Notes under the pieces: model-generated
Seen by the model: only the letters and a program-made list of their open reading frames with translations
Told to the model about the DNA's origin: nothing
Databases searched by the model: none
Part shown: positions 19,692 through 29,072 of the stretch, piece after piece
Layout: every line of letters starts with the position of its first letter
Position numbering within the stretch: position 1 is the stretch's first letter
NCBI GenBank assembly: GCA_027355725.1
Contig: DAIEHI010000181.1
Location: forward strand, 1-37,694
Origin: Acidimicrobiaceae bacterium
Lineage (GTDB): Bacteria > Actinomycetota > Acidimicrobiia > Acidimicrobiales > RAAP-2
Length of the DNA: 37,694 nt
Reading direction: 5' to 3'
Made by a program: the position numbers and the translations under genes

Positions 19692-20482
19692 TCGCTCGAA
19701 GCCGAGATGTCGATCGGGTCTGCGGTCGGCGTCGAGCGCAGACGAAACGCGAACATGTGTGGCACAAAGACCATCTCGAAGCTGTCAAAGGCGGTCCCAC
19801 TCTGGGTGATCGAGACACCAGTGACCTCGATGACGAAGTTGTCGTCGTCGAGCTCGAGGTCGGCCGCTTCGGCTGCACTGGCCCTTCGCGCCACCAGGGT
19901 CTGCTCCTCGAGCGATTCAGTCAGTCCGTAGAACTTTGAGAGGACCTCATAGAGCGACTCCGTCGAGGGCGAGAACAGCGTGTCCAGATCGGGGGCGAGG
20001 ATTCGAGGGACGTAGGCGACCTCTCTGACCGCCGGCACCTCATTGAACCGGCGCAGCCGCGTGATCTTCCAGATGCCGGTCCCGACCGGGATCGAGAGTT
20101 TCTTAGAGCGCTCTTCATCGGCCCTCTCCTCTTCGAGCGAGATGAGCGTGGTCGCGAGGTTGATCCCCTGCAGCGCGAGGGTCTGCTTGAGGCCACCGAT
20201 GATGGTCGATTCGGTCTGAATACGGTTGGAGCGGATGAAGGTGCCACGTCCCTGGATGCGTTGCAGCGCGCCCGCCGCGACGAGTTCGGACATGGCTCGA
20301 CGCACGGTCATGAGACTGACCCCAGCCATTGCGGCGATCTCTATCTCGGAAGGTAGTCGGTCGCCCGGGACCAGATTGTTATCCGCAATGTATTTGCGGA
20401 TGAATTCGATAGTGTTCTCGTAGAGAGTGATCCGAAGCTCCTTTGGAGTCGCCGCGCCACCGGCCCTACCACGATATGCCAT
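19688..20482 (-). CDS. GntR-family regulator with UTRA ligand domain (HutC/NagR type)
   Basis: A 264-residue transcription factor. The N-terminal winged helix (about residues 17-85) contains PSEIEIAAMAGVSLMTVRRAMSELVAAGALQRIQGRGTFI, the classic GntR pattern. The C-terminal UTRA domain begins near IGGLKQTLALQGINLATTLI and would bind a small effector; in NagR/DasR relatives this is an amino-sugar phosphate. The ATG overlaps the serine-hydrolase stop as TAATG, so it is the last gene of the transporter operon and its level follows that operon. It ends against nagB. I infer that it controls both operons through the shared CATTATAAAGA sites, probably as a repressor relieved by a pathway intermediate. 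Confidence 0.9.
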   Translation of the reverse strand: MAYRGRAGGAATPKELRITLYENTIEFIRKYIADNNLVPGDRLPSEIEIAAMAGVSLMTVRRAMSELVAAGALQRIQGRGTFIRSNRIQTESTIIGGLKQTLALQGINLATTLISLEEERADEERSKKLSIPVGTGIWKITRLRRFNEVPAVREVAYVPRILAPDLDTLFSPSTESLYEVLSKFYGLTESLEEQTLVARRASAAEAADLELDDDNFVIEVTGVSITQSGTAFDSFEMVFVPHMFAFRLRSTPTADPIDISASSD

Positions 20483-22194
20483 TAAACAATGAATGCGCGT
20501 GAATAGTGACAGCCGTCACGGTCCACACTGATGACCTCGCCACCTCGTACGTGATTGATGTGAATTCTCTCGGGCAACCATTCCTCGGCCCCGACGCGGT
20601 ACTCGCCCGGCGCGACCTCGACCAACTCAGTCTCCTCGCCCGGGGCCTCGACGCCACCGGGAGCGACGAGTAACAACGTGCCACCGCGTTCGAGCACGCG
20701 AAACTCTGGGAACCACGGTGAGAAGCTTCGGTACCGACCGACCAGCGGGTGTGTCGGCGTGCTCGCCAGGCTCTCGCCGCGGTGGTGGGCGCTAAAGGTC
20801 CTCGCGCCGTGGGTGAAGCCGTGGTCCTCCCCGCTCTGGTACCAGTCGAGGTGAAAGGTGCGAAGGCCCGGGTGGTCAGTGACGTAGCGACCGCCAATGA
20901 GTCGGTAGAGGGCACCCTCTTCGTTCTCGAAGTGAATCCGCAGTTCCCCTCCCGCGACGCGCACCTCTAACGTCGTCGCGTCATCGGCGACATAACTTCC
21001 GACCATCGGGTTCTCGTTCGCCTCGGCGTTCGCGCGCACGGTTGAGTCGAGACTGAGACCAGAGAGGGGCGTTCGTCCCTCGAGACGCGCCCGCACGTTC
21101 TCGTGCACGACCCGAGCGAGCAGATGCGACGCCAGGGTGTCACCATTGGCGTTGGTCAAGACCACCACGCCGATTCGAGCAGTGCAGTCAACCAGCATGA
21201 AGGTTGAGTAGCCCACCATGCCCCCGCCGTGACTCACACAGAGATGCCCGTCGATGCGCTCGACGTTGATGCCCATTGCGTACCGACTCTGCTCGACCGG
21301 GCTCATGCCTTCGAGGAGATAGGTGGGCTCACCGGTCGGTGCGAGATCGCTCGTCATACGCTCGAACAAGTCCTTCGAGAGCACCGCTGCTCCGTCGTCA
21401 CCCACCACGGGGTCGCCGCCACTGGCCCCGAGCAGGGCTTGGACCAGCGCCGCCATGTCGGCGCTGGTGGCTGCGATATTGCCACTGGCCGAGTCGATCT
21501 CGAAGAATGCCGACGGACTGAGTTCGTCGCCGGGTGCCCACGGGTGATCGGGTCGAGCGGGCCAGTAACCAGTCGCGAGTGAGGCCTTGTCCGCTTGGGT
21601 AACCTGCGCAAGCGCGTCGTGCATGCCGAGTGGACCAAGCCACTGCTCTTGCACGAAGTCAGCGAGTCGTTGCCCACTGCGCGCTCGGACCATCTCGCCA
21701 AGTACCAGATACCCCAGGTTCGAGTAGTGAAAGTGGGGCGAGGCGCTCGATGATGACGCGCACTCCCTCGAGTTCCAGATCTCTCCGGTGTCGTCGGGGA
21801 GGGTGTCCGCACCCACGCTCATGCCCGAGGTGTGGTTCAACAATCGTGCGACACTGGCACCACGATTCGACGCACTGAGGTCGAGCCACGGCAGGACCTG
21901 GGCGATCGTTTCATCAAGACCAAGCCGGCCGTCGTCAATGAGCCGGTTGACCGCGAGGGCGGTGAAGAACTTGCTGATGGAGCCGATCTCGAATCGCAAT
22001 GCTGAGGACATCGGTGTCGCCCGTTCGATGTTGGCGAATCCGAAACTCGTCTCGCTCAACACCCCATCACGATCGATCACGCTGACAACACCGCCCGGTA
22101 CGGGAAAGAACTTCGTCGACTCTTCAAAAAGGTACGAGAGTGACTCGAGCGATGACGCGGCCGCGTGCTGTCGTTGTTCGCGCGCCTCGCTCAC
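20482..22194 (-). CDS. Beta-lactamase-fold serine hydrolase (class C / D-aminopeptidase type)
   Basis: A 570-residue serine hydrolase. The SxxK nucleophile motif is S72-I-S-K75 (EIGSISKFF), the YxN motif is Y157-S-N159 (HYSNLGY), and the third motif is HGGGMVGY in place of KTG. The C-terminal 200 residues form an extra beta-rich domain, as in D-aminopeptidase and esterase relatives. I see no signal peptide or membrane anchor, so it should act in the cytoplasm on imported material. Relatives cleave D-amino-acid peptides, esters and amides; the exact bond here is unknown. The GTG start overlaps the M20 peptidase stop as GTGA. Confidence 0.88.
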   Translation of the reverse strand: MSEAREQRQHAAASSLESLSYLFEESTKFFPVPGGVVSVIDRDGVLSETSFGFANIERATPMSSALRFEIGSISKFFTALAVNRLIDDGRLGLDETIAQVLPWLDLSASNRGASVARLLNHTSGMSVGADTLPDDTGEIWNSRECASSSSASPHFHYSNLGYLVLGEMVRARSGQRLADFVQEQWLGPLGMHDALAQVTQADKASLATGYWPARPDHPWAPGDELSPSAFFEIDSASGNIAATSADMAALVQALLGASGGDPVVGDDGAAVLSKDLFERMTSDLAPTGEPTYLLEGMSPVEQSRYAMGINVERIDGHLCVSHGGGMVGYSTFMLVDCTARIGVVVLTNANGDTLASHLLARVVHENVRARLEGRTPLSGLSLDSTVRANAEANENPMVGSYVADDATTLEVRVAGGELRIHFENEEGALYRLIGGRYVTDHPGLRTFHLDWYQSGEDHGFTHGARTFSAHHRGESLASTPTHPLVGRYRSFSPWFPEFRVLERGGTLLLVAPGGVEAPGEETELVEVAPGEYRVGAEEWLPERIHINHVRGGEVISVDRDGCHYSRAFIV

Positions 22195-23369
22195 GAGAGC
22201 ACCTCAACAATGGTGTCCACCAGAATCTCGACGCTCGCCACCGCGTCGGGGACCGAGATCCATTCATTGGGGCTGTGGAAGTTGCCACCGAGCGGGCCGA
22301 GCATGACCGTTGGCGTACCTGACGCTTGCATGAGCGCCGCGTCAGTCCAGGCGTTGAGGCCGACCGCCTCGATGTCGAGTCCCATGGTCTTTCGCGTGGC
22401 GACACGAAGGCTCTCGAGGAGTACCTCATGACCTTGCGCGAGGAAGGGCTCGCGCTCGAGTCGAATCTTCACTTCACCGCTGAGTCCGGGCATCTCACTC
22501 ACCACTGAGGCAATGATCGCTTCGATCTCGCGCACGCGGTCGGCCATGGTCTCGCCGGGCTGGGTACCGATTTCAATGCCGAGCACCGCTTGGCTCGGGT
22601 ACGTTGCGTAGTCCGTGCCGCCACGCACCGTGCCGGTGTGGAACACCGTTCGTCCATTGCGCGGTTCGGGGACACCGGCGAAGTGTTCGAGGTCCCAGGC
22701 GTGCAGGCGACTCAATACCTCGGCCAGTCCAACGATGGCGTCGACCCCCTGGTCCGGCGTGGAACCGTGCGCGGCGCGGCCGCCGATCACGATATCGAGC
22801 CAACCGAACCCTTGGTGTTCAACAATCACCTTGGGCAAGGCGTCGGCCTCGAGCACGATGGCCAGATCCGGCTTCATGGTGCGAACGAGGTGTTCGGTGC
22901 CAATGGAGATCCCTTCCTCGTCCGCGACACACGCGACGACGAGGTCGCCGCGCAGTCGAACACCAGACGTCGCCACTCGTCGAAGCGCGAGCAGCGCAAT
23001 CGCGCAACACCCCTTGTCGTCAGCGGCCCCAAGGCCGTACAACCGGTCCCCATCGAGACGAGGCACCAACGCCTCATCGGGCCATCCGGCGTAGCCAACG
23101 GTGTCGGCGTGAGCGTTCAGACACAGACTCGGCCCGCCGCCACTGCCGCGCAGGGTAGCGATGAAGTTCTGACGACCTGGCGCGATCTCTTGTATCTCAA
23201 CTTCAACGGGCAGGTCGGCGACCCACTGTTCGAAGTAACGCACGACTTCAGCCTCGCCCGCGCCGCCCTCAACGAGCCATGGGGTGACCGAATCGATGCG
23301 TACCAGGTCACTGATCAGATCAATGACCTGTCTGGTGGTCTCAGTGACTTCATTACCGTAGGTACTCAT
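22191..23369 (-). CDS. M20-family metallopeptidase / deacylase (ArgE/DapE/CPG2-like)
   Basis: A 392-residue di-zinc hydrolase. Metal-ligand segments are LNAHADTVGY, GLGAADDKGCC, VADEEG and the late GGNFHSPNEW; the dimerisation lid domain lies between about residues 180 and 290. Family members hydrolyse amide bonds of N-acyl amino acids, N-succinyl-DAP or small peptides in the cytoplasm. The open frame reaches 23540, but the ATG at 23369 overlaps the ATPase stop as ATGA and gives a normal start (STYGNEVTETTRQVIDLISDLVRIDSVTP). In this operon it probably processes what the transporter brings in. Confidence 0.9.
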   Translation of the reverse strand: MSTYGNEVTETTRQVIDLISDLVRIDSVTPWLVEGGAGEAEVVRYFEQWVADLPVEVEIQEIAPGRQNFIATLRGSGGGPSLCLNAHADTVGYAGWPDEALVPRLDGDRLYGLGAADDKGCCAIALLALRRVATSGVRLRGDLVVACVADEEGISIGTEHLVRTMKPDLAIVLEADALPKVIVEHQGFGWLDIVIGGRAAHGSTPDQGVDAIVGLAEVLSRLHAWDLEHFAGVPEPRNGRTVFHTGTVRGGTDYATYPSQAVLGIEIGTQPGETMADRVREIEAIIASVVSEMPGLSGEVKIRLEREPFLAQGHEVLLESLRVATRKTMGLDIEAVGLNAWTDAALMQASGTPTVMLGPLGGNFHSPNEWISVPDAVASVEILVDTIVEVLS

Positions 23370-24433
23370 TGTGACTCCTCTGATGCGAAATGGCAGGCCG
23401 CTTCGTGCGAACTGAGAACAGCCGAGTCTGGCCGAGGTGCGCTCGCACGTCGAATGACGTGTAAGTGGGGATCCACGCTTCGACACTGCTCGGGCATGCC
23501 AAGTTCGACGTAGCGCGGACATCGGGGATGGAAGCGACAACCCTCGGGGACATTGGCCGCCGACGGGGTCTCACCCGGCAGCGCTTCGATCAACTCTCCA
23601 TCGGGCCCGACGTCATCGCCACCCGAGACGCTCAGCAAGGCCTTGGTGTAGGGATGGGCAGGCTGTTCGACCAGGCTGGTCGCCGGCCCGATCTCCACGA
23701 TGCGTCCGAGGTACACCACGGCGATCCGGTCCGCGACCACCCACGCCACAGCGAGGTCGTGGGTGATGAACAGGTACGAGGTGCCCAGGCGATCACGAAG
23801 GTCCATCATCAAGCGCAGAATTCCCGCGCGCGCTGAGACGTCGAGCATCGACACCGGCTCGTCGGCGATCACGAGTTCAGGTCGCATGACCATCGCCGAG
23901 GCAATCGCCACTCGCTGTCGCTGGCCGCCAGAGAGTTCGTGAGGGTAGCTCTGGGCCAAGCGCTGGGGAGGTCGAAGGTGCGCGAGGTCCAGTGCGTCCA
24001 TGACCATCGTGCGTCGTTCGTCGGACGTTGCACCCATCTTGTGGATGATGAGCGGCTCGGCCACGGTGTCAAAGACGGTCTGGCGCGAGTTGAGTGAACC
24101 GAATGGGTCCTGGAAGATCATCTGGATCCTGCGTCGAGCACGACGAAGCGCACGGCCCCGAAGTGTTGCGAGGTTCTCCCCGCCCGAGATGATGCGACCT
24201 GAGGTCGGTTCGAGCAGTCGCATCACCGCGAGCGCGATGGTCGACTTGCCACAGCCTGATTCACCGACCAGTGCGAGGATCTCGCCCTGTTCGATGTCAA
24301 AGGACACGCCGTCGACCGCCTTCACCGCCCCCCGGTGACGCCAACTGCCACGAGCGGCGAAGCGTACGACCAGATCTCGGACCTCAAGGACCTTCGCTCG
24401 CGCTGGCGCGCGCTGCTCGGACTCGATGCTCAC
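23366..24433 (-). CDS. Oligopeptide-type ABC transporter ATPase (DppF/OppF-like)
   Basis: A 355-residue ABC ATPase. Walker A is GESGCGKSTIA, the Q-loop region is MIFQDPFGSLNSRQTV, the signature is ELSGGQRQRVAIA, Walker B is LVIADEPVSMLD and the switch His is in FITHDL. The C-terminal CRFHPRCP segment with cysteines is the extension typical of peptide/nickel transporter ATPases. It pairs with the upstream DppD-like ATPase, overlapping it by 4 bases, to drive import across the inner membrane. Confidence 0.93.
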   Translation of the reverse strand: MSIESEQRAPARAKVLEVRDLVVRFAARGSWRHRGAVKAVDGVSFDIEQGEILALVGESGCGKSTIALAVMRLLEPTSGRIISGGENLATLRGRALRRARRRIQMIFQDPFGSLNSRQTVFDTVAEPLIIHKMGATSDERRTMVMDALDLAHLRPPQRLAQSYPHELSGGQRQRVAIASAMVMRPELVIADEPVSMLDVSARAGILRLMMDLRDRLGTSYLFITHDLAVAWVVADRIAVVYLGRIVEIGPATSLVEQPAHPYTKALLSVSGGDDVGPDGELIEALPGETPSAANVPEGCRFHPRCPRYVELGMPEQCRSVDPHLHVIRRASAPRPDSAVLSSHEAACHFASEESQ

Positions 24434-25416
24434 GACGCCCCCTTTGACAAGAGATGACAGGCGGCGATATGACCCGCTGAGATGGCGAGCGTCGGCGGGA
24501 CGACCTCACGACACACCGGCATCGCGTACGGACAACGGTCAGCGAAGCGACAGCCCGCGATGGGCTTGGAGAGGTCCGGTGGGTGCCCGGGCAAACCTTG
24601 AGCGAGCACTCGCTCACCGTGCAGGTCGGGGTGGGCGCCTATGAGCGCCTGGGTGTAGGGGTGCGCCGCCTGTGCTGGTTCACCGCGTCGCCCGAGGACC
24701 TCCTCGGTTCGACCGGACTCCACAATGACACCCGCGTACATCACGATGATCCGATCGCACACGCGCTTGATCGCGGACAGGTCGTGCGAGATCATCAAGA
24801 CACTCAGGTCTTCCGATCGACGCAGCGAACTCAACAGGGCCAGTATCTGCGCCTGGCTGATCACGTCGAGTGCGGTCGTGGGTTCGTCGGCGATCAGCAG
24901 CGACGGTCGACACGCGAGCGCCATGGCGATCATCGCGCGCTGTCGCATGCCGCCAGAGAATTCGTGGGGGAAGCTCTTTGCTCGCGCGGGCGAGATGCCA
25001 ACCAGGTCGAGCAGTTGAAGGACTCGTTCGGTGGCTTCGTGCTTGTCGGCTTTCGCCTCGTGGGCGGTGATGGCTTCGAGGATCTGTCGATCGACGCGCT
25101 GGACGGGGTTGAGCGCGTTCATCGCGCCCTGAAAGACGAACGCCACTGCGCTCCAACGCAGTTGGTTGAGCTGGTCTTCGCTCATGCCGACCAGTTCGTG
25201 ATCGGCCAATGTGATCGAGCCGCTCGAGATCTCCGCGTTACCAGGAAGGAGCATGGGTATCGAAAGACCGAGCGACGTCTTGCCACAGCCCGACTCGCCC
25301 ACGATCCCCACCGCTTCACCCGGTTCGACGCGCAGACTCACGTGATCGACCGCGCGAAGCGAACCCGATCCAACCCGATAGTCAACGCTGAGATTGTCAA
25401 TCTCCAACAGACTCAT
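24430..25416 (-). CDS. Oligopeptide-type ABC transporter ATPase (DppD/OppD-like)
   Basis: A 328-residue ABC ATPase. Walker A is GESGCGKTSLG, the Q-loop is VFQGAMNALNPVQRV, the signature is EFSGGMRQRAMIA, Walker B is LLIADEPTTALD and the switch His is in MISHDL. The cysteine-bearing C-terminal extension GCRFADRCPYAMPVC marks the peptide-transporter subfamily. The order DppD then DppF after the two permeases is the usual one. Its start overlaps the permease stop by 4 bases. Confidence 0.93.
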   Translation of the reverse strand: MSLLEIDNLSVDYRVGSGSLRAVDHVSLRVEPGEAVGIVGESGCGKTSLGLSIPMLLPGNAEISSGSITLADHELVGMSEDQLNQLRWSAVAFVFQGAMNALNPVQRVDRQILEAITAHEAKADKHEATERVLQLLDLVGISPARAKSFPHEFSGGMRQRAMIAMALACRPSLLIADEPTTALDVISQAQILALLSSLRRSEDLSVLMISHDLSAIKRVCDRIIVMYAGVIVESGRTEEVLGRRGEPAQAAHPYTQALIGAHPDLHGERVLAQGLPGHPPDLSKPIAGCRFADRCPYAMPVCREVVPPTLAISAGHIAACHLLSKGAS

Positions 25417-26330
25417 TGTTCACCTCGAAGCAACGGATTGAGGACCCGATCCAAGCTGTGCCCGACGAGGGAGAAGGCCAGCACCATCACCACAATGCCC
25501 ACCCCTGGGGTCATGACGTACCACCACGCACCTTGACTCATCGCGCCAGAGTTGAACGCATTATGCAGCGTCGTGCCCCACGACACCTGGACCGGGTCGC
25601 CGAGACCCAAGAAGGCGAGCGCGGCTTGGGCGAGCACGGCACCAGAAAGGACGAGGGCCAGATTCGCGAAGATCAGCGGAGCGACATTGGGCAAGATGTG
25701 CTTGCGCATGATGCGAAGGTCGCCCGCACCAAGAGAGCGCACGCGCTGCACGAGGGGCCGCTCTCGAAGTGACAGCACCTGGGAGCGGATGATGCGCGCC
25801 GTCTGGGGCCAACTCGTGAGTCCGATGACCAGGCTCGTCACGAGAATGCTCTGGCCAAAGAGGGCCGCGAGGACAATGATGAGCGGCAGGGTCGGCAGGA
25901 CGAGAAAGAAGTCCGTGATCCGCATCAACACGGTGTCACGCCAGCCCGCGTAGTAACCAGAGATGAGACCGAGTCCCGCGCCGAGCACGATCGCGATGAG
26001 CGTGGCGGACAACCCCACGTAGAGCGAGATTCGCCCACCGACGAGGAACTGACGAAAGACGTCCTGACCGAGTTCGGTCGTCCCCATCCAGTGCGCGCGA
26101 GAAGGCGCCTGCAGGATCGAAGCTGCCGAGGTCCCAAAGGACTGGGCGTCAAAGGGGAAGATCAGCGGACCGATCATGATCACGACCAACACGAAGCCGA
26201 GCATGATCAGGCCCGAACGGCCCATTGGGTCGTGCCAGAGACTCTTCCAGATTCCTCGATGCGGCCGTGAGGCGACATCATCGAATTCAGGATCGCGAAG
26301 TTCGCCCGCCGTGTCGTCGAGATTGCTCAT
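25413..26330 (-). CDS. Oligopeptide-type ABC transporter permease (DppC/OppC-like)
   Basis: A 305-residue inner-membrane permease with the short cytoplasmic N-terminus typical of DppC, then about six membrane segments (the first is SGLIMLGFVLVVIMIGPLIF). The TTELGQDVFRQFLVGGRISLYVGL segment is characteristic of the subfamily. The ATPase-coupling EAA loop is RSLGAGDLRIMRKHILPN. It overlaps both neighbours by 4 bases. Confidence 0.92.
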   Translation of the reverse strand: MSNLDDTAGELRDPEFDDVASRPHRGIWKSLWHDPMGRSGLIMLGFVLVVIMIGPLIFPFDAQSFGTSAASILQAPSRAHWMGTTELGQDVFRQFLVGGRISLYVGLSATLIAIVLGAGLGLISGYYAGWRDTVLMRITDFFLVLPTLPLIIVLAALFGQSILVTSLVIGLTSWPQTARIIRSQVLSLRERPLVQRVRSLGAGDLRIMRKHILPNVAPLIFANLALVLSGAVLAQAALAFLGLGDPVQVSWGTTLHNAFNSGAMSQGAWWYVMTPGVGIVVMVLAFSLVGHSLDRVLNPLLRGEQ

Positions 26331-27295
26331 GTTCTGCGAACCCTAGGGTCGAGGACCTGGTACAAGAGGTCACTGATGAAATTGGTCGCGATCACCGCAA
26401 TGGCGAAGAGCAAGAAGCAACCTTCGAGCACCGGGTAGTCGCGCTGCACCACCGAGTTGTAGATCAATAGACCCATCCCCGGCCAGGAGAAGACCGTCTC
26501 GACTTGAATGGCTCCGCCCAGGATCATGCCCACGTAGAGCGCGGTTGCGGTCACGATGGGCAACATGGCATTTCGAAGCGCGTGGCGCCAGACAATCGTT
26601 CGACGACGAAGGCCCTTGGCTCGAGCGGTCAACATGTAATCCTCGACCATGACGTCGACGAGCGTGTTTCGAGAGATGAGTGAGAACTCAGCCGCATTGA
26701 CGAACGTCAGAGTCAGCGCGGGAAGGACGAGGTGTCGTGCGACGTCAACAAAGTGGCCCCAGGGTCCCGTCACCAGTCCGGGCGTCACCAGCCCCGATAT
26801 AGGCAAGATGTGAGTCCACACGCCACAGATGAAGATCAGGATCATCCCGGTGAAGAAGTCCGGCATACTCCACAGCCCAAGGCTCGTCACGGTGATCGAC
26901 GCATCGGTGAGAGAGTGAGCTCGTGACGCGGCCATGACGCCCAGCCATACACCCACGAGGATCGTCACCAGCGTTGCGGTGCCGACGAGCAACAACGTAT
27001 TGCCGATCGCTCCACCGAGCACCGTGGTGACCGGCTTTCTAAAGACGTACGAGAAGCCGAGGTCGCCGTGCAGCATGTTCTTTAGATAGATGAAGTACTG
27101 GGTGAACAGCGAGTGATTGAGGCCGAAGAGCTTGACCAGTTGCGCTCGCGCCGCGGGGTCGTAGTGGCCCGAGCGTGCGAGTAACTGGATGGGGCTTCCT
27201 GGAAGGACGTGGAACAAGAGGAAGTTGAATGACACCGTGACGTACAAGGTCACGACCAATGTGGTCAGCTTCTTTGCCAGGTACCGCACGCTCAT
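26327..27295 (-). CDS. Oligopeptide-type ABC transporter permease (DppB/OppB-like)
   Basis: A 322-residue permease. The N-terminal membrane segment LTTLVVTLYVTVSFNFLLFHVLPG and the following GSPIQLLARSG are typical of DppB proteins. The EAA coupling loop reads DYMLTARAKGLRRRTIVWRHALRN, and the ending DLLYQVLDPRVR is the family ending. It partners the DppC-like permease in forming the channel and lies 40 bases downstream of the binding-protein gene. Confidence 0.93.
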   Translation of the reverse strand: MSVRYLAKKLTTLVVTLYVTVSFNFLLFHVLPGSPIQLLARSGHYDPAARAQLVKLFGLNHSLFTQYFIYLKNMLHGDLGFSYVFRKPVTTVLGGAIGNTLLLVGTATLVTILVGVWLGVMAASRAHSLTDASITVTSLGLWSMPDFFTGMILIFICGVWTHILPISGLVTPGLVTGPWGHFVDVARHLVLPALTLTFVNAAEFSLISRNTLVDVMVEDYMLTARAKGLRRRTIVWRHALRNAMLPIVTATALYVGMILGGAIQVETVFSWPGMGLLIYNSVVQRDYPVLEGCFLLFAIAVIATNFISDLLYQVLDPRVRRT

Positions 27296-27335
27296 GCTGA
27301 ATATCGTTGCCTACGGGGCCTTGGCACGTCGAGGA

Positions 27336-29000
27336 CTATCTCGGTGTGATCTTCAGGTAATTGTCGCGGGTGAAGTTGTAGACCATGCCTCCGCGGGTTG
27401 GAACCCAACCCTTCCAAGTGTCAGTACGATACGCCTGCAGTTTGCTCTGGTACCACATGACTAGGTAGGCAGCGTCTTCGTAGAAGAGCTTTTGGATGTC
27501 GTGCACCAACGGCACGCGCTGGGCGGGGTTGGGGGTCGTTGCCTGCTTGTTGTAGAGCGCGTCGTAGGTCGGATTGGCATAGAACACATCGTTGTTGTTG
27601 CCGATCTGGTCGGTGAGTGGCACACTCAACAGGTAGTCCGGGTCGGGTGTGCCCGAGTCCCAGCCCCAGATGAAGATGTCCCAGTTGGGGTTGTTGTTGT
27701 AGACAATGTTGCCCAGCGTCGTCCCGTCAAGTGTCTCGAGCGTGAGTTTGATACCGACCGCCTCAGCGGACTTGACGAACATCTGACCGGCCAAGACGTC
27801 CTCGTCGGTCGTGGCGATCGCGATGAGTCGAAAGCTCAACTGCTTACCGTGCTTGTCTTGTCGAATGCCGTTCGAGCCAACGTGATAACCAGCGGCGTCG
27901 AGGATCTTCTTGGCTTTGCCGGGATTGTTGTTGATCTGCTCGGAGCTTGGAATCTTCTCCTGCCACTTGCCAAAGGAGGGGGGCAACTGGACGCTGCCCG
28001 GTATGCCGTGGCCGGCGAGGGCCAACTCGACGAGTTGTGCGCGGTCGAGTGAATAGCCGAGTGCTTGACGCACCGTTCGATCGAGCAGGAGTGGATTACC
28101 ACCAGACTTCGGGTTCTTTGAGACGTTGATACCAATGTGGTGAAACGAGAACGATTCCATCTCGACCGGCTTCACGTTGGCCTTGCCCTTCAGTCCGTTC
28201 CACAGCACCGGAGGAACCTCGGTCAAGATGTCGAGCTGACCTGACGCCAGACTCTGGACCATCACGTCGCTGTTCTCGAACTGGGTCCAGATGATGCTCT
28301 TCGCCGCTGGTTGCTTGCCCCACCAATTGGCGTTTCGATCAACCTGGACGTACTGACCGCTCACCCATTTCTTGAACTTGTAGGGTCCAGTGCCCACGGG
28401 ATTTGGGTTGTTATAACTGAGGATCTTCGATGGTGTCATCGCGCCCCAGATGTGAAAGGGCACGATGGGGATTGCGAGCGCGGGATCGAAGGCTTGGGGC
28501 TTCTTGTAGTTCACCGTCACCTTGTTGGCGTTGACAATCACCACGGAATCGAAATCCGCGAGACTCCAGGCGGCCTGACCGAGATTGTGCTTGGCCATGA
28601 TCTCAAAGGTGTACTTGACGTCGTTCGCACTGAAGGGTTTGCCGTCGTGCCACTTGACACCAGAGCGCAGTTGGTAGGTGAAGGACTTGCCGTCGGCACT
28701 CATTGATGATTTGGCGGCGAGCGATGGTTCGGGGTTCAGTTGGAGGTTGTATTCGAGCAAGGTGTCATAGATCAACCAGAGGATCTCGTTGGACGCCGTA
28801 GTCGTGAACGTGAAGGGGTTCATGACGTCAGGCGGCGTTGTCCAACCAACGCGCAACGTCGAGACGGCTGCACTGGCACTGGCTGAGGTAACGTCCGTCA
28901 GACCCGCCATACCAATGGCCCCCGCAGACGCCGCACCTAACGCGAAGAACTTCCTTCTCGTCAGGAACTGTGCGCCCTCTTCAACCTTGTGTTCCTCCAT
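27336..29000 (-). CDS. Family 5 extracellular solute-binding protein (peptide type), Tat-exported
   Basis: A 554-residue substrate-binding protein and the first gene of the transporter operon. The N-terminus has a twin-arginine signal, TRRKFFALGAASAGAIGMAGL, ending near ASASAAVS at about residue 46, so export in folded form by Tat is likely. The mature part has the DppA/OppA pattern LRVGWTTPPDVMNPF, the FTYQLRSGVKWHDGKPFSANDVKYTFE signature, and PVGTGPYKF. These proteins bind peptides but also glycans, opines and antibiotics, so the ligand is open. No lipobox cysteine is visible. The ATG is preceded by GAGGGGGAG. Confidence 0.93.
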   Translation of the reverse strand: MEEHKVEEGAQFLTRRKFFALGAASAGAIGMAGLTDVTSASASAAVSTLRVGWTTPPDVMNPFTFTTTASNEILWLIYDTLLEYNLQLNPEPSLAAKSSMSADGKSFTYQLRSGVKWHDGKPFSANDVKYTFEIMAKHNLGQAAWSLADFDSVVIVNANKVTVNYKKPQAFDPALAIPIVPFHIWGAMTPSKILSYNNPNPVGTGPYKFKKWVSGQYVQVDRNANWWGKQPAAKSIIWTQFENSDVMVQSLASGQLDILTEVPPVLWNGLKGKANVKPVEMESFSFHHIGINVSKNPKSGGNPLLLDRTVRQALGYSLDRAQLVELALAGHGIPGSVQLPPSFGKWQEKIPSSEQINNNPGKAKKILDAAGYHVGSNGIRQDKHGKQLSFRLIAIATTDEDVLAGQMFVKSAEAVGIKLTLETLDGTTLGNIVYNNNPNWDIFIWGWDSGTPDPDYLLSVPLTDQIGNNNDVFYANPTYDALYNKQATTPNPAQRVPLVHDIQKLFYEDAAYLVMWYQSKLQAYRTDTWKGWVPTRGGMVYNFTRDNYLKITPR

Positions 29001-29066
29001 TGTGGCTCCCCCTCGGAAACTAGATGATCACTTAAAAACCCAGTACCAATCACAATTCAGCAAGAC

Positions 29067-29072
29067 ATTATA
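29067..29072 (-). promoter_or_regulatory. -10 element of the transporter operon promoter
   Basis: On the minus strand these bases read TATAAT, a perfect -10 hexamer, 67 bases before the binding-protein start. No convincing -35 hexamer is present at 16-18 bases, as is common for regulated promoters. The inverted repeat at 29072-29086 lies exactly between the -10 and -35 positions. Confidence 0.45.

Noticed and set aside
22590..23513. A 307-codon open frame antisense to the M20 peptidase
   Set aside because: Shadow of the M20 gene and the ATPase end; no domain and no ribosome-binding site.
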